Numbered from the stretch's first letter, positions 1 through 11,226 are shown. The stretch is 64,000 bases of DNA from Parabacteroides goldsteinii (GCF_015550595.1 NZ_JADNBB010000007.1:62001-126000); one strand, 5' to 3'. Made by a program: numbers and translations. The notes: generated from the sequence alone by a model not told the origin.

Positions 1-1
1 G

Positions 2-1075
2 GATATGGAGAAGAAAGGTATCCGCATGGAGGACATCGAGCCGCACCTGAAAGCCATGTCTTACGGACATAAATCCAACGGGCTGGTGGAGATGAACCCC
101 GAACTGGAGAACGGGATGCGTGTTTCCACCAAAGGGCGCGTGTCGCTCGAAGAGCAGGCGGACGGCTCGCTGCGCGTCGTGCCGCATTACTGGCAGGAAC
201 GACCCGACCTCGACGCCCCCTTCCACGGGGTGCTGCTCGATGAGGAGGCGAAAACGAACCTGATGAACACCCGTCATGCCGGGAAAGTGATCGACCTGGA
301 GCTGGAGCCGGGCAAGCTCACGCCCTGCTACGTGTCGATAGACAAATGGACGAACACGCTGGAACCCATGCCCGTTTCGCTACTCGAAAAACGTGCCCGC
401 ATCAAGGAGGCCGACCTCTCGGAAGGCAAGCAGATGGATTTCTACGGCGGCGGCAAGGTGTTGCTCGAAGGATATACCACCCGCGCGGGTTATAAGCGGG
501 ATGCCTATATCCAAATCGACGCGGCCGAACGTAACTATTCCTTTACCTACGACGGTTTGGATCGCAACCGCTACGCCCAGGAGAACAAGGAGATTTACCG
601 CCAGAAGGCCGCCGAGAAAAACGGACGGCAGGAAACTACGGCCTCCGAACGACAGCCCACGCTCACGATTCACCGGACAATCCTCAAAGCCTCCGTGCCC
701 AAAGAGGCTTATGACCAGTGGACGGAAGCGGTGAATGATCCCTCCAAGCGGGCGGATGTCAAGGCTTTCTACATCAAGGGCATGGTCAAGGACGGGCAGG
801 GTGAGCCGTTCAACGCCTGGGTCAAGCCCAACTTCGAGCGTAACAAGATGGACTTCTTCCGCTGGAATCCCGACCGTGCGAAACGGCAGGGGGCGGAGGT
901 CAAACCCGCCGTTGAAAGCCGTACCCAGGTCGCCGTCAATTCCGAGGGCAAGACCGTCGAAGCGGTCAAAGGTGTGAAAGAGCCGCTCAAGCAGGGACAG
1001 CAGGAGGCCACCCCGGCGCAGAAGAAAAATTACCGCAGCAGCAAAAAGAGCAACTCCAAAGGTGCCAAGGTATAA
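2..1075 (+). CDS. DUF3945/DUF4099-type ICE protein, 5' end outside the window
   Basis: The reading frame is open to the first bases, so the true start probably lies upstream; the first ATG in the window is at 5. The visible part of about 357 residues has the pattern of DUF4099/DUF3945 proteins carried next to topoisomerase III in Bacteroides conjugative elements. An N-terminal stretch has KKGIRMEDIEPHLKAM and a long polar middle, then DUF3945-like segments around residues 130-185 (KQMDFYGGGKVLLEGY) and 225-280. The C-terminal 60 residues are Lys/Gln-rich and low in complexity. The molecular function of this family is not known. It is followed after 3 bp by a small gene and then topB, so it belongs to the same rightward operon. 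Family assignment is from memory of the sequence pattern. Confidence 0.75.
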   Translation, partial: DMEKKGIRMEDIEPHLKAMSYGHKSNGLVEMNPELENGMRVSTKGRVSLEEQADGSLRVVPHYWQERPDLDAPFHGVLLDEEAKTNLMNTRHAGKVIDLELEPGKLTPCYVSIDKWTNTLEPMPVSLLEKRARIKEADLSEGKQMDFYGGGKVLLEGYTTRAGYKRDAYIQIDAAERNYSFTYDGLDRNRYAQENKEIYRQKAAEKNGRQETTASERQPTLTIHRTILKASVPKEAYDQWTEAVNDPSKRADVKAFYIKGMVKDGQGEPFNAWVKPNFERNKMDFFRWNPDRAKRQGAEVKPAVESRTQVAVNSEGKTVEAVKGVKEPLKQGQQEATPAQKKNYRSSKKSNSKGAKV

Positions 1076-1078
1076 CGT

Positions 1079-1294
1079 ATGAAATGGTTCTACATGCAGG
1101 CCGGAGCCATGCCGCTCCTGATCGCGGCGCTGGCTGCCTTGTACCTCCGGCCGGGTAAACGCAGCCCCCCGGAGAAGGCGGACGACGGACGGCTGTATTA
1201 CGACGGGAACGGCAACCATGTCTATTACGACCGCCGGCTGATCGCCCGTCCGGAAAAAGAGAAAGAAGAAGAACAACAAGAAAACAACCACTGA
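1079..1294 (+). CDS. small single-pass membrane protein of the ICE
   Basis: 71 residues, starting 3 bp after the DUF3945 stop and ending 15 bp before topB, so it is translated as part of that operon. Residues 8-24 form one hydrophobic segment (GAMPLLIAALAALYLR), followed by a charged tail rich in Glu/Lys and an aromatic stretch (YYDGNGNHVYYD). I do not recognise a named family. Small proteins of this size are commonly found between DUF3945 and topB genes in these elements, but no function can be given from the sequence. Confidence 0.6.
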   Translation: MKWFYMQAGAMPLLIAALAALYLRPGKRSPPEKADDGRLYYDGNGNHVYYDRRLIARPEKEKEEEQQENNH

Positions 1295-1309
1295 AAAATC
1301 CGAATCATC

Positions 1310-3409
1310 ATGCAAGTAATTATCGCAGAAAAGCCCTCGGTGGCGCGTGAGATCGCCGCCATCGTGGGAGCCACGAACCGTAAAGACGGTTTTATCGAGG
1401 GAAACGGCTACGCCGTAACCTGGGCCTTCGGCCACCTGGTCGGGCTGGCAATGCCCCAACAGTATGGCATCGCGGGTTTCCGCCGGGAAAACCTGCCTAT
1501 CCTGCCATCATCGTTCATCCTCCTGCCCCGGCAGGTTCGGGAGGGTAAAGAGTATAAGGCCGACCCGGGTGTCGTGAAGCAGCTCGGTATTCTCCGGGAA
1601 TTGTTCGGCATGGCCGAGCGCATCATCGTCGCGACCGACGCGGGGCGTGAAGGGGAGCTGATCTTCCGCTACATCTACTCTTACCTGGAATGCCGCACCC
1701 CTTTCGTGCGGTTATGGATCAGCAGCCTGACCGACCGGGCCATTCGCGAGGGGTTACAACACCTCCGCCCCGGCAACGAATACGACAACCTCTACCTCTC
1801 GGCCAAAGCCCGCAGCGAAGCCGACTGGATCGTCGGTATCAACGCCTCGCAAGCGCTTGCCGTGGCTGCCGGGCGGGGTGTCTGGTCGCTCGGACGGGTG
1901 CAGACCCCCACGCTGGCGATCATCTGCTCCCGTTACCTGGAGAACAAGGCGTTCAAGCCCGCCGCCTATTTCCGGCTGAAGCTCTCCACGGCAAAGGAGG
2001 GCACGGAGTTCACCGTCCTCTCCACGGAGAAATTCGACGGCAGGGAGAAGGCGGAAGCAGCCCGCGCCGAGGTTATCGGCGCCCGAACGGTACGCGTCGT
2101 GAACGTGGAGCGCAAGGAGGCCAGGGAACAGCCGCCTCTCTTGTACGACCTGACGACACTCCAGAAAGAGGCCAACAGTCGGTATGGTTTTTCGGCAGAA
2201 AAAACGCTCGACATCGCCCAGTCGCTTTACGAGAAGAAGTTCATCACTTATCCCCGTACCGGCTCACGCTATATATCGGAAGATGTGGCCGAGGAGATTC
2301 CGGCACTCATCGGGAACATGACACGCTATCCCCGTTTCGCGGAATACGCGGGCAGGATGGATACCGCATCTCTCTCCCGCCGAAGCGTGGACAACGAAAA
2401 GATCGCCGACCACCACGCGCTGCTTCCCACCGAGAACCTCCCTTCCGAACTGGATGCCGACCACCGCATCGTCTATGAGATGGTCGCGGGGCGGATGCTC
2501 GAAACCTTTTCCGGGGCCTGCGTGAAAGAAAACACTTCCCTTACCCTGCAAAGCGCGGGACATGATTTCACGGCCCGCGGCAGTATCATGGTCGAGACGG
2601 GCTGGCGGGCCGTCCTGAATGAACCTGTCGAGGAGAAAGAGGAGGACATGACCCTCCTTCCCGACATCGTGCAAGGCGACGAGCTGCCCGTCAAGGGATG
2701 CGTCACGGAACAGAAACAGACCCGGCCGCGCCCCCTTCACACGGAATCGAGCCTGCTGGCGGCGATGGAAACCGCCGGACGCGAACTGTCCGACGAGGCC
2801 GAACGCGAGGCGATGAAGGATGCCGGCATCGGCACGCCCGCCACCCGTGCCGCCATCATCGAAACGCTCTTTGCCCGCGAGTATGTCAGGCGAGAGAAAA
2901 AGTCGCTTGTACCCACGGACAAGGGACTGGCCGTGTATGCCGTGGTCAGGGACAAGAAGATCGCCGATGTCGCCATGACGGGCGGCTGGGAACTGGCCCT
3001 CTCGAAGATCGCCACCGGGGAGATGGACGCCCCGACGTTCCATCGCGGTATCGAGGTCTTCGCCTCGCAAATCGCCAAAGAACTGCTGGAAGCAAGAATC
3101 GACGGCGCGGAGAGTGACACAGCCTGCCCGCGTTGCGGCAGGCCCGTGGTGTTCTATCCCAAACTCGCCAAGTGTCAGAATCCCGATTGCGGCCTGACCG
3201 TATGGAGAACCGTGGCCCGCAAGGAGCTGACCGACAAGCAGCTCGCGGAACTGCTGACCAAAGGCAAAACCGGCACGATCCGGGGATTCGTCAAAAACGG
3301 CGGCGGGACGTTCGACGCGGCCCTCACGCTCGATGACCAGTTCAAGACCTCGTTCGTTTTCGAACCGCGCGATACTCCCAGGCAGGGAAAGAGGAACAAA
3401 CGGAAATAA
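1310..3409 (+). CDS. topB: DNA topoisomerase III (type IA), CTnDOT Exc-like
   Basis: 699 residues, the full length expected for a TopB-type enzyme that relaxes or decatenates DNA through a 5'-phosphotyrosine intermediate. The N-terminal Toprim domain begins MQVIIAEKPSVA and contains ATDAGREGELIFRY (residues about 105-118). The active-site tyrosine is Tyr314 in FITYPRTGSRYIS. The central domain has the GIGTPATRA motif typical of type IA enzymes. The C-terminus carries a four-Cys zinc-ribbon-like motif (CPRCG...CQNPDCG) and a short topoisomerase C-repeat. In CTnDOT the homologous protein is called Exc and is encoded in the excision operon (established for that element). Here it lies in the DUF3945 operon and precedes the DUF1896/methylase-helicase genes. 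Confidence 0.95.
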   Translation: MQVIIAEKPSVAREIAAIVGATNRKDGFIEGNGYAVTWAFGHLVGLAMPQQYGIAGFRRENLPILPSSFILLPRQVREGKEYKADPGVVKQLGILRELFGMAERIIVATDAGREGELIFRYIYSYLECRTPFVRLWISSLTDRAIREGLQHLRPGNEYDNLYLSAKARSEADWIVGINASQALAVAAGRGVWSLGRVQTPTLAIICSRYLENKAFKPAAYFRLKLSTAKEGTEFTVLSTEKFDGREKAEAARAEVIGARTVRVVNVERKEAREQPPLLYDLTTLQKEANSRYGFSAEKTLDIAQSLYEKKFITYPRTGSRYISEDVAEEIPALIGNMTRYPRFAEYAGRMDTASLSRRSVDNEKIADHHALLPTENLPSELDADHRIVYEMVAGRMLETFSGACVKENTSLTLQSAGHDFTARGSIMVETGWRAVLNEPVEEKEEDMTLLPDIVQGDELPVKGCVTEQKQTRPRPLHTESSLLAAMETAGRELSDEAEREAMKDAGIGTPATRAAIIETLFAREYVRREKKSLVPTDKGLAVYAVVRDKKIADVAMTGGWELALSKIATGEMDAPTFHRGIEVFASQIAKELLEARIDGAESDTACPRCGRPVVFYPKLAKCQNPDCGLTVWRTVARKELTDKQLAELLTKGKTGTIRGFVKNGGGTFDAALTLDDQFKTSFVFEPRDTPRQGKRNKRK

Positions 3410-3413
3410 TCGT

Positions 3414-3515
3414 TACCTTTGCCACTGGAAAAGACCTGTCATAACGAGATACGCTTGTTTGATAAGGATTTTTTCAGTGGTCGGCGCTTCGGGTGGGAAC
3501 CCGGGGCGCCTTTCT
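3414..3515 (+). promoter_or_regulatory. promoter plus short hairpin/terminator between topB and DUF1896 gene
   Basis: TACCTTTG at 3414-3421 matches the Bacteroidetes -7 box TAnnTTTG, although no good TTTG is seen 20 bp upstream. About 60 bp after the likely start point a GC-rich hairpin forms: GGCGC 3483-3487 with GCGCC 3506-3510 and inner CGGGT 3490-3494 with ACCCG 3499-3503. It is followed by TTTCTCTT. This could make a roughly 85-nt RNA or an attenuated leader for the downstream two genes. Confidence 0.4.
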
Positions 3516-3552
3516 CTTCCCCGATTATCAACGACCACTAAAAATTCTTATC

Positions 3553-4002
3553 ATGCCAGACAAGCAACACCATACCCCCACGGGGGAATTGTCCTATTAC
3601 GGACTTTCGTTACTATCCTACCTCAAGGACAGCCACCCGGAACTCATCGCCGAAAGTGAGTTCATCGCCGAGCGGGCCGACAGCGCCGCCCAAGCGTACA
3701 GCGAGGCGATCCGTTCGGGCTGCAACCACATCGAGGCCGAAGAAATTGCCCGCGAGGAACTCTGCCGCGGACTGCACTTTTCACCCTACAACACGCTGGT
3801 AAACATCCTCTGGAGGGAATTCGAGGCGGAGATTCCCGAGGATACCGCCCGGCAGGCGGCTCTACGCCTGCTGCCCCTCTGCCGCGGGGTGCTGGAGAAG
3901 TACGACCTCACGGACGACTTCGCCGACACGCCCGACTATGAACTGTTCTATACCGAACTGACGGGAACCGTCCAAATACTTCTCGAAGATGGCATTCAAT
4001 AA
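3553..4002 (+). CDS. DUF1896 domain protein
   Basis: 149 residues from the ATG at 3553. An upstream in-frame start at 3493 would place the N-terminus inside the hairpin and is less likely. The sequence ([16 protein letters not shown], then a long helical segment, ending [10 protein letters not shown]) matches the DUF1896 family that accompanies topoisomerase III and a large methylase-helicase in Bacteroides conjugative elements. Its 3' end overlaps the start of the next gene by 14 bp, which suggests translational coupling. No catalytic motif is visible and no function is established for the family. Confidence 0.8.
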   Translation: MPDKQHHTPTGELSYYGLSLLSYLKDSHPELIAESEFIAERADSAAQAYSEAIRSGCNHIEAEEIAREELCRGLHFSPYNTLVNILWREFEAEIPEDTARQAALRLLPLCRGVLEKYDLTDDFADTPDYELFYTELTGTVQILLEDGIQ

Positions 4003-7000
4003 GAAAACCCACCTCCGCCAGAATATCGACGCGCTGAAGACGGCCTTCACGCTCGACAGGGAACGGCGGGCGCCGACTCCCGAAGAAGAAAGGACACTCG
4101 GCGCATACAGCGGCTTCGGCGCCATCAAGGAAGTGCTGGAAAACCCCACCGGGAAACCGGACAAGGACGGCATGGCAACGCTCGTGGCCGAGTTGCAAGA
4201 GGTCATCAGGGCGAACACCCCCGACGAACGGGAATACAAGCGCTACATGGACGGGATCAAGAACTCCGTCCTGACGGCTTTTTACACGCCCCCGAAAGTG
4301 GCAGACGCCATCGTGGAGGCGATATGGGACACGCGGATCGTCCCCAAACGTATTCTTGACCCCAGCGCGGGAACGGGGGTTTTCGTCAGTGCCGTGGATT
4401 TCCACGACCCCTATGCGGAGATCACCTGCTTCGAGAAAGACCCCGCCACGGGGTTGATCCTGAAGCACCTGCACCCCGAAAAACGGGTGCGGGTACAGGG
4501 ATTCGAGCGCATCGAACCCAAATACGCCGGTTACTACGACGTGGCCGTGAGCAACATCCCTTTCGGGGATGTGGCGCTCTTCGACCCGTTCTTCTCCACC
4601 CATACCGACCCCGTGCGGCGGCAAGGCACACGGGCGCTGCACAACTATTTTTTCATGAAGTCCGTCGATATGGTACGCGAGGGCGGCCTGGTGGCATTTA
4701 TCACCTCGCAGGGAGTATTGAACGCCGAGCAGGGACGCCCCGTGCGCGAGTGGCTGATGAACCGCTGCGAGCCCGTATCGGCCATCCGGCTGCCGAACAA
4801 CCTCTTTACAGAACACGCGGGGACGGAGGTCGGCAGCGACCTGGTTATCCTGCAAAAGAAAGCCGCCACGGGGGAACTGTCCGAACGGCAGCAGGATTTC
4901 ATCGAATCCCGCAAGCTGTCGAACGGCATCCAGATAAACAACCTTTTCCAGTCGTTCGACAGAGTGATCCATACCGAGGCCAAAGTAGGCAAAGACTCCT
5001 ACGGCAAACCGGCGATGGAGTTCACCCACGCGGAGGGCGTGGACGGCATCGACCGGGAGATGCGGCGTATGCTCTCGGAGGATTTCAACCGGCATTTCAA
5101 CGAGAGTTATTGCCTGGAACATGCTCCGGAACAGACACCCGGCACACCGGAGCGGGAGTTGTCCCGTCCCCGTCAGGCGGAACGCCAGCGTGCCGAAAGA
5201 CACGAGCCCCGCCTTGCCGGAGAAATCGTCAAGGAAATTATCGCCGACGCCCGTAACCTTCAGCAGCAGCGGGAAGAGGAGGAAAAACGCCGTGTCGTCG
5301 CCGAAATGGCGGCGCAGGGCTACCATGTCGATACCGAAACCGGGGAGATTACCCGAATCGAAAACAAACCCGGACAAGCGTTACCGGATTCTGCCGCCAC
5401 ACCCGCCGGAGAACCGACCGGGGAGGATCTGGCCGACTTCGGGGCCTGGTCGAAGGAGCGAGAGAATCGCTTGTGGGAGCAGCACCCGCCGAAACCCGAA
5501 GATTTCGGCATGGCGGATACTCCCGTGCAGCACGTGGGCGGAATAACGGAACCGAAACCGCGGGAGGGCTTCGCCGGGTCGCTTTTCGACACGGTGGAAA
5601 CGGCGGCTGCCGAACCGGTAAACGTGCAGCAGGAACCGTTGCTGACGCTCTACGATCTGTTCGGCTTCAGCGCCGAGGAGCGGCGGCAGGCAGAACTCGG
5701 TATATCCAAGAAAAGGAACAGCCGCCGGGGAGCAAAGCGAAAGACGCCCCGACAACCCTCGTTATTCGCCCCGGCCTCCTCTCCGGAGGAACAGAAGAGC
5801 GAAATGCCGAAAACGACGCCACCGGAGCGTGATCCCGAAGACTTGTATGCCTCCCTGAACTGGGAGGACAACCCGCCGATCAACGGCTTTTACGAGATGA
5901 TGATGTCGCTTACCCCGGAACGGAGGGCGGAACTGCGCCGGCAAAGCGTCCGGCAGCAGGAAACCCCGGAACAGCGGGAACGGCAGGCGGTACGCCCCCC
6001 GACGGAAGCCCCGAAAGACAGACGGAAACAAGCCGCCGGTACGCCGAGAACGGGCAGCTTGTTCGACACGCCGGAAAATCCGGAGGAGGAAGAACCCGGT
6101 AAAGAAATGCCGCAGATACGGGAGGCGGATATGAAACCCCGCCCGTTCGAGGGGGAGGTCGCCCCCTATTTCCGCGAGGGGACACTCGTCACGGACGGAC
6201 AAAACCGGGTCGGCTACCTGCGGGGGATTGAATCCCTGCAACCCATGTTCCACCCGCTGGAACTCACGCCTGCACAACGGACGAAAGCCTCCATGTATAT
6301 CGAGATACGCGATGCCTATTACCACCTTTATAACAACGAGGCGGAAACACTGACGGCGAACCCCGCCCTGCGGGAGATGCTCAACCGGCTTTACGACAAT
6401 TTCACCGAACGCTTCGGACGGCTCAATGACAAACGCAACCTCGACCTGATCAAGATGGACGCGCGGGGGACGGAGATTCTATCACTGGAGCGTTACATCG
6501 ACGGCAAGGCACGCAAAGCCGACATCTTCGAGCGTCCCGTGGCCTTCAATCCCGATGAGATCACGCACGCCGACGACGCTTCGGAGGCCCTTGTGGCCAG
6601 CCTGAACAAGTACGGCCGGGTGGAACCGCACTACATGGCTTCGCTCACGGGAACTACCGTGGAGGGAATACTCGGGGAACTGAAAGGACGTATCTATTAC
6701 AACCCGGAAACGGACGGCTACGAGGTGGCCGACAAGTTCATCGCCGGCAATGTCATCGGGAAAGCCGACCGGATCGAGGCGTTCCTGCGGGAGAATCCCG
6801 ACCACGCCCCGGCCCGGGAATCGCTGGAGGCTCTGCGCGAGGCGACGCCCAAACCCATCGCTTTCGACGACCTGGATTTCAACCTGGGCGAACGGTGGAT
6901 TCCAAAAGGTGTTTACGAGCGTTTCGCCTCTTCGCTCTTCGATACGGAGGTGAAGATCACCTTCGCCTCCAACCTGGACGAGTACGGCGTGAAGGCGGAA

Positions 7001-10000
7001 GCGACGAACGTGAAGATCACGGAGCAGTATGCCGTCAGCGCGCAGACCCGTAAGTACAACGGCCTGCACCTTTTGAAACACGCCCTGCAAAACACTTCGC
7101 CCGACATCACCAAGACCGTCCTCAAATGGGTGGACGGCGAACGGCGGGAGGTCAAAGTGCGTGACGGGGAGGCCATACAGCTCGCCAACAGCAAGATAGA
7201 CGAGATCCGGGGTGCTTTCCCCGAATGGCTGCGCGAGCAGTCGTCCGACTTCAAAGACCGCCTGACAGACCTCTATAACCGTACTTTCAACTGTTACGTG
7301 CGCCCGAAGTACGACGGGACGCACCAGGAATTCCCCGACCTCGACCTCAAGGGGCTGGGGATAGACAATCTGTATGACAGCCAGAAGGACGCGATATGGA
7401 TGGACAAACTGCTCGGCGGCGGGATAATCGACCACGAGGTGGGCGGCGGAAAGACCCTCATCATGTGCTGCGGGGCCTACGAGAAGAAACGCCTCGGGCT
7501 GGCCAATAAACCCATGATTATCGGGCTGAAAGCCAACATCCATGAAATAGCCCGGACGTTCTGTACCGCTTACCCGATGGCCAAAGTCCTCTACCCGGGC
7601 AAGGAGGATTTCACGCCCCGGAAGCGTGAGCGCATCTTCCGGGAGATACGCAACAACGACTGGGACGCCGTGATCCTCTCGCACGAACAGTTCGGCATGA
7701 TACCCCAGTCTCCGGAGATACAGCAGGAGATATTGCAGGCCGAGCTGGACTGTGTGGAGGAGAACCTCGAAGTGCTCAAAGCACAAGGCAGGGACGTTTC
7801 CCGCGCCATGATGAAAGGGTGTCAGAAACGCAAGGCCAACCTGGAAGCCAAGTTGCAGAAGGTGGCGCACGCGCTGGAAACACGCAAGGACGACGCCGTG
7901 GACTTCCGCCTCATGGGTATCGACCACCTCTACGTGGACGAGAGCCATAAATTCAAGAACCTGACTTTCACGACCCGGCATGACCGGGTGGCGGGCCTCG
8001 GAAATCCCGAGGGGTCGCAGCGGGCGCTCAACATGCTTTTCGCGCTGCGTACCATACAGCAGCGCACGGGCCGCGACCTGGGGGCGACGTTCCTCTCGGG
8101 AACGACCATCTCCAACTCGCTCACGGAACTGTACCTGCTTTTCAAGTACCTGCGCCCGAAGGAACTGGAGCGTCAGAATATCCGCACCTTCGATGCCTGG
8201 GCGGCCATATTTGCCAAGAAAACCATCGACTACGAGTTTTCCGTGACCAACGAGGTCGTGCAGAAAGAACGGTTCCGATATTTCATCAAGGTTCCCGAAC
8301 TGGCCATGTTCTACTCCGAGATTACAGACTACCGCTCGGCGGAGGATATAGGGATCGACCGACCGCAAAAGAACGAGATATTGCACAATATCCCGCCGAC
8401 ACCCCAGCAGACGGAGTTCATAGAACGGCTGGTGCAGTTCGCCAAATCGGGCGATGCCACGCTCCTGGGCCGCCTGCCGCTCTCGGAGCGGGAGGAAAAG
8501 GCGAAAATGCTCATTGCCACAGACTACGCCCGCAAGATGTCGCTCGATATGCGTATGATAGACCCCGAACTATACAGCGACCACGTGGACAACAAGGCGA
8601 GCCACTGCGCCCGTATGATTGCCGGTTACTACCGCCGTTTCGAGGCGTACAAAGGTACGCAGTTCGTGTTCTCCGACCTGGGAACCTACAAACCCGGAGC
8701 GGGGTGGAACGTCTATTCCGAGATACGGCGTAAACTCACGGAGGATTACGGCATACCCCAAAGCGAGGTGCGGTTCATCCAGGAGGCGACCTCGGAGAAA
8801 GCACGCAAGGAGATGATCGCCGGTATGAACGCCGGGAAAATCCGCGTACTCTTCGGATCGACCGAGATGCTCGGGACGGGAGTGAACGCGCAGAAACGTT
8901 GCGTGGCGATACACCACCTGGACTGCCCCTGGCGTCCCAGCGACCTGGAGCAGCGCGACGGGCGGGGAATACGCACCGGGAACGAGATCGCCAAACTCCA
9001 TGCCGACAACAAGGTGGACGTGATACTATACGCCGTCGAGAAGTCGCTCGACGCCTACAAGTTCGGGCTGTTGCACAACAAGCAACTGTTCATCCGCCAG
9101 CTCAAGACCAACAACATGGGAAGCCGTACCATCGACGAGGGGGCCATCGACGAGAAGAGCGGCATGAATTTTTCCGAGTATGTCGCCGTCCTCTCGGGAA
9201 ATACAGACCTGCTGGACAAGGCCCGCCTGGAAAAGAAGATCGCCACGCTCGAAAGCGAACGCCAGGCATTCGTGCGCGGCAAATCATCGAGCCGCTACAA
9301 GCTGGAGCAGATCACGGAGAAGATAGAGAAGAACAACGACCTGATACGGCGTATCGGCAAGGATCTGGAACACTTCAAGGCCCGCGTCGAGTTCAACGAG
9401 GACGGCTCGTACCGCAATCCCGTGAAACTGAACGGGCTGGAAACCTCCGACCCCAAGCTCATCGGGAAACAGCTCAACCATATCGCCGAAACGGCACGCA
9501 CGCTCGACAGGCTCGAACCCATCGGGAGCCTCTACGGGTTCGAGCTGCTCGTCCAGAGCGAAACGACCGAGAAAGACGGGCTCGACCTGGTGCAGAACCG
9601 TTTTTATGTCCGGGGTGAAGGGGATTATCTATACCAGTACAACTACGGGAATATCGCCTCCGACCCGCGACTGGCGGCGATGAACTTCATCCACGCGCTC
9701 GCGACCATCGAGCCGACACTGGAAAAATTCCGGAAAAAGAACGAGGAACTGGAGAAAGATATTCCCGTCCTGCGGGAAGTGGTGGAAAGTTCCTGGCGCA
9801 AGGAGCCCGAACTGACGGCCCTGAAAACTGACCTGACGGAAATAGACCGCAGGATACAGCAAAGCCTCAAACCGATAGAAGAGAGCGAGGGAAAGGAGGC
9901 GGAGGAGGATAACGACGTGTGCCGGGAACGGCATGACACGGCGGAAGAGCTCCCGAAGGAAGACAACACGGCGGCCCGTATTCCTTCCCGGCTGCGGCAG

Positions 10001-10090
10001 ATTGCCGACGCCTCCGGGGGGCGCATCGTGATCGCGGGCGTGGGCAGCCCGCCGGAGAACGGCCCCGCAAAGAAAGGGATTAAGATGTAA
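3989..10090 (+). CDS. N6-adenine DNA methylase / SNF2-type helicase fusion of a conjugative element
   Basis: 2033 residues. The N-terminal third is an N6-DNA methylase-like domain: SAM-binding motif DPSAGTG at 124-130 and the catalytic loop SNIPFG at 188-193, where the usual NPPF/Y reads NIPF. A disordered Pro/Glu-rich linker (about 370-730) with repeated SLFDT motifs follows. The C-terminal half is a superfamily-2 helicase: Walker A GGGKT (Lys1155), DESH box 1317-1320, motif [12 protein letters not shown], and motif [10 protein letters not shown] at 1655-1662. A coiled-coil tail ends the protein. Such giants occur in most CTnDOT-like elements and are thought to protect or process element DNA; direct activity is not established here. 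It is the last gene of the rightward block, closed by a strong terminator. Confidence 0.88.
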   Translation: MAFNKKTHLRQNIDALKTAFTLDRERRAPTPEEERTLGAYSGFGAIKEVLENPTGKPDKDGMATLVAELQEVIRANTPDEREYKRYMDGIKNSVLTAFYTPPKVADAIVEAIWDTRIVPKRILDPSAGTGVFVSAVDFHDPYAEITCFEKDPATGLILKHLHPEKRVRVQGFERIEPKYAGYYDVAVSNIPFGDVALFDPFFSTHTDPVRRQGTRALHNYFFMKSVDMVREGGLVAFITSQGVLNAEQGRPVREWLMNRCEPVSAIRLPNNLFTEHAGTEVGSDLVILQKKAATGELSERQQDFIESRKLSNGIQINNLFQSFDRVIHTEAKVGKDSYGKPAMEFTHAEGVDGIDREMRRMLSEDFNRHFNESYCLEHAPEQTPGTPERELSRPRQAERQRAERHEPRLAGEIVKEIIADARNLQQQREEEEKRRVVAEMAAQGYHVDTETGEITRIENKPGQALPDSAATPAGEPTGEDLADFGAWSKERENRLWEQHPPKPEDFGMADTPVQHVGGITEPKPREGFAGSLFDTVETAAAEPVNVQQEPLLTLYDLFGFSAEERRQAELGISKKRNSRRGAKRKTPRQPSLFAPASSPEEQKSEMPKTTPPERDPEDLYASLNWEDNPPINGFYEMMMSLTPERRAELRRQSVRQQETPEQRERQAVRPPTEAPKDRRKQAAGTPRTGSLFDTPENPEEEEPGKEMPQIREADMKPRPFEGEVAPYFREGTLVTDGQNRVGYLRGIESLQPMFHPLELTPAQRTKASMYIEIRDAYYHLYNNEAETLTANPALREMLNRLYDNFTERFGRLNDKRNLDLIKMDARGTEILSLERYIDGKARKADIFERPVAFNPDEITHADDASEALVASLNKYGRVEPHYMASLTGTTVEGILGELKGRIYYNPETDGYEVADKFIAGNVIGKADRIEAFLRENPDHAPARESLEALREATPKPIAFDDLDFNLGERWIPKGVYERFASSLFDTEVKITFASNLDEYGVKAEATNVKITEQYAVSAQTRKYNGLHLLKHALQNTSPDITKTVLKWVDGERREVKVRDGEAIQLANSKIDEIRGAFPEWLREQSSDFKDRLTDLYNRTFNCYVRPKYDGTHQEFPDLDLKGLGIDNLYDSQKDAIWMDKLLGGGIIDHEVGGGKTLIMCCGAYEKKRLGLANKPMIIGLKANIHEIARTFCTAYPMAKVLYPGKEDFTPRKRERIFREIRNNDWDAVILSHEQFGMIPQSPEIQQEILQAELDCVEENLEVLKAQGRDVSRAMMKGCQKRKANLEAKLQKVAHALETRKDDAVDFRLMGIDHLYVDESHKFKNLTFTTRHDRVAGLGNPEGSQRALNMLFALRTIQQRTGRDLGATFLSGTTISNSLTELYLLFKYLRPKELERQNIRTFDAWAAIFAKKTIDYEFSVTNEVVQKERFRYFIKVPELAMFYSEITDYRSAEDIGIDRPQKNEILHNIPPTPQQTEFIERLVQFAKSGDATLLGRLPLSEREEKAKMLIATDYARKMSLDMRMIDPELYSDHVDNKASHCARMIAGYYRRFEAYKGTQFVFSDLGTYKPGAGWNVYSEIRRKLTEDYGIPQSEVRFIQEATSEKARKEMIAGMNAGKIRVLFGSTEMLGTGVNAQKRCVAIHHLDCPWRPSDLEQRDGRGIRTGNEIAKLHADNKVDVILYAVEKSLDAYKFGLLHNKQLFIRQLKTNNMGSRTIDEGAIDEKSGMNFSEYVAVLSGNTDLLDKARLEKKIATLESERQAFVRGKSSSRYKLEQITEKIEKNNDLIRRIGKDLEHFKARVEFNEDGSYRNPVKLNGLETSDPKLIGKQLNHIAETARTLDRLEPIGSLYGFELLVQSETTEKDGLDLVQNRFYVRGEGDYLYQYNYGNIASDPRLAAMNFIHALATIEPTLEKFRKKNEELEKDIPVLREVVESSWRKEPELTALKTDLTEIDRRIQQSLKPIEESEGKEAEEDNDVCRERHDTAEELPKEDNTAARIPSRLRQIADASGGRIVIAGVGSPPENGPAKKGIKM

Positions 10091-10093
10091 GCG

Positions 10094-10131
10094 AAAAGCC
10101 GACGGAAGTACAGATTTCCGTCGGCTTTTTT
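10094..10131. terminator. bidirectional rho-independent terminator
   Basis: AAAGCCGACGGAA pairs with TTCCGTCGGCTTT around a short loop, with an A-run before and a T-run after the stem, so it can work for the rightward methylase-helicase transcript and for the leftward DUF1016 gene that ends at 10154. Confidence 0.9.
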
Positions 10132-10153
10132 CATATGCCCATGAGCGTTGTTG

Positions 10154-11167
10154 TCACACTTCCTGCAAGAGTGTTTGCAGCTCCTCCTGCGTGGGAAGAT
10201 AGGTCATGTACTGGGCGGCGAAGACCTGCTTTTCATCTTCGGGCAGCGTATAACGGACGACCGCGTCGTTTTTCTCCGCGCAGAGGACGATACCCACCGG
10301 AGGGTTATCCCCGGGATTCATCAACTCACGGGTGTAGTAATTGACATACATCTGCATCTGCCCCAAATCCTGGTGGGTCAGCTCCCCGGATTTAAGGTCT
10401 ATTAAGACGAAACAGCGAGCCAGGTAATTGTAAAAGACCAGGTCGATGTAGAAATGCTTGTCGTCGAAGGAGATACGCTTCTGTCGCGCGACGAAGGCGA
10501 AGCCTTTCCCGAGTTCGAGCATCAAGCGCTGCAAGCGGCTGATGAGCAGTTGCTCCAGATCGGTTTCCAGAAAATGCTCTCCCTGGGGGATACCGAGAAA
10601 CTCCAGGATATACGGGTCGCGGATGATCTCTTTGGGTTCGACACGCCCGGGTTCGGTACGGGAAATCTCCTCTTTCACGGCTTTCTTGTCTCGGCTGGCC
10701 AGCAGGCGGTCATAGAAAAGCGTGTTGATTTGGCGGTCGAGCTGCCGGACACTCCAGTTTTCCTTGACGCACTCGTGCAGGTAAAAATCACGGGCGGCAT
10801 CGCCCGACACCTTGAGAAGCGTGCGGCAATGCGACCAGCTCAATTTATCACACAGCGTGTGATATTTCGGGTAGCACTGGTAAAACTGCCTCATGTACCG
10901 CAGGTTGGTGGCCGTGAACCCGTTTCCGAACTCCGCCACGAGCCGCCTGGAAAGGGTGTTGATGACAGCCTTGCCATATCCGGCACGGCCGGTTCCCTGC
11001 TGCTCGTACTCCACTATATATTTCCCTACCTGCCAGTAAGCCCTCACGAGGGTCGAATTGACATGATGTATCACCTTCGCGCGCGCTTCCTGCAAGATAT
11101 GGCGCACGTTATGCAGTAGCTCTTCCTCCCCTTTGTCGGCAGGATATATTTTATCTGTTTCTTTCAT
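10154..11167 (-). CDS. DUF1016 (YhcG-type) PD-(D/E)XK nuclease-like protein
   Basis: 337 residues. The N-terminal half is the DUF1016 N-terminal winged-helix-like region (VRAYWQVGKYIVEYEQQG, GFTATNLRYMRQFY). The C-terminal half is a PD-(D/E)XK fold with FYIDLVFYN and FVLIDLKSGE, giving the D...(D/E)xK arrangement, followed by a helix with QMQMYVNYY. Members occur next to restriction systems and on mobile elements; a role in DNA processing or defence is inferred. The gene runs opposite to the topB/methylase block and in the same direction as the excisionase-like genes, 135 bp from the nearest. A -7 box TATGTTTG (11203 to 11196) lies just upstream of the start. Confidence 0.85.
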   Translation of the reverse strand: MKETDKIYPADKGEEELLHNVRHILQEARAKVIHHVNSTLVRAYWQVGKYIVEYEQQGTGRAGYGKAVINTLSRRLVAEFGNGFTATNLRYMRQFYQCYPKYHTLCDKLSWSHCRTLLKVSGDAARDFYLHECVKENWSVRQLDRQINTLFYDRLLASRDKKAVKEEISRTEPGRVEPKEIIRDPYILEFLGIPQGEHFLETDLEQLLISRLQRLMLELGKGFAFVARQKRISFDDKHFYIDLVFYNYLARCFVLIDLKSGELTHQDLGQMQMYVNYYTRELMNPGDNPPVGIVLCAEKNDAVVRYTLPEDEKQVFAAQYMTYLPTQEELQTLLQEV

Positions 11168-11195
11168 TGTTCATTATTATATAGGCTTCCAAGTG

Positions 11196-11226
11196 CAAAC
11201 ATACTGATTTTACGGCAAATATCGAA
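11196..11226 (-). promoter_or_regulatory. putative promoter of the DUF1016 gene
   Basis: Read on the minus strand, TATGTTTG at 11203-11196 fits the -7 consensus TAnnTTTG, with a TTCG near 11226-11223, 19 bp upstream, in the place of the -33 TTTG. The start codon is at 11167. Confidence 0.5.

Noticed and set aside
380-1459. 359-codon frame on the minus strand opposite the DUF3945 gene
   Set aside because: Antisense to two well-supported genes; composition is that of a GC-rich shadow frame without any domain.
3908-8386. Long minus-strand frames (489 and 634 codons) opposite the methylase-helicase gene
   Set aside because: Follow codon-position GC of the real gene; no motif, no start site, no plausible promoter.
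10454-11119. 221-codon plus-strand frame opposite the DUF1016 gene
   Set aside because: DUF1016 motifs on the minus strand are clear; the plus frame is a shadow.
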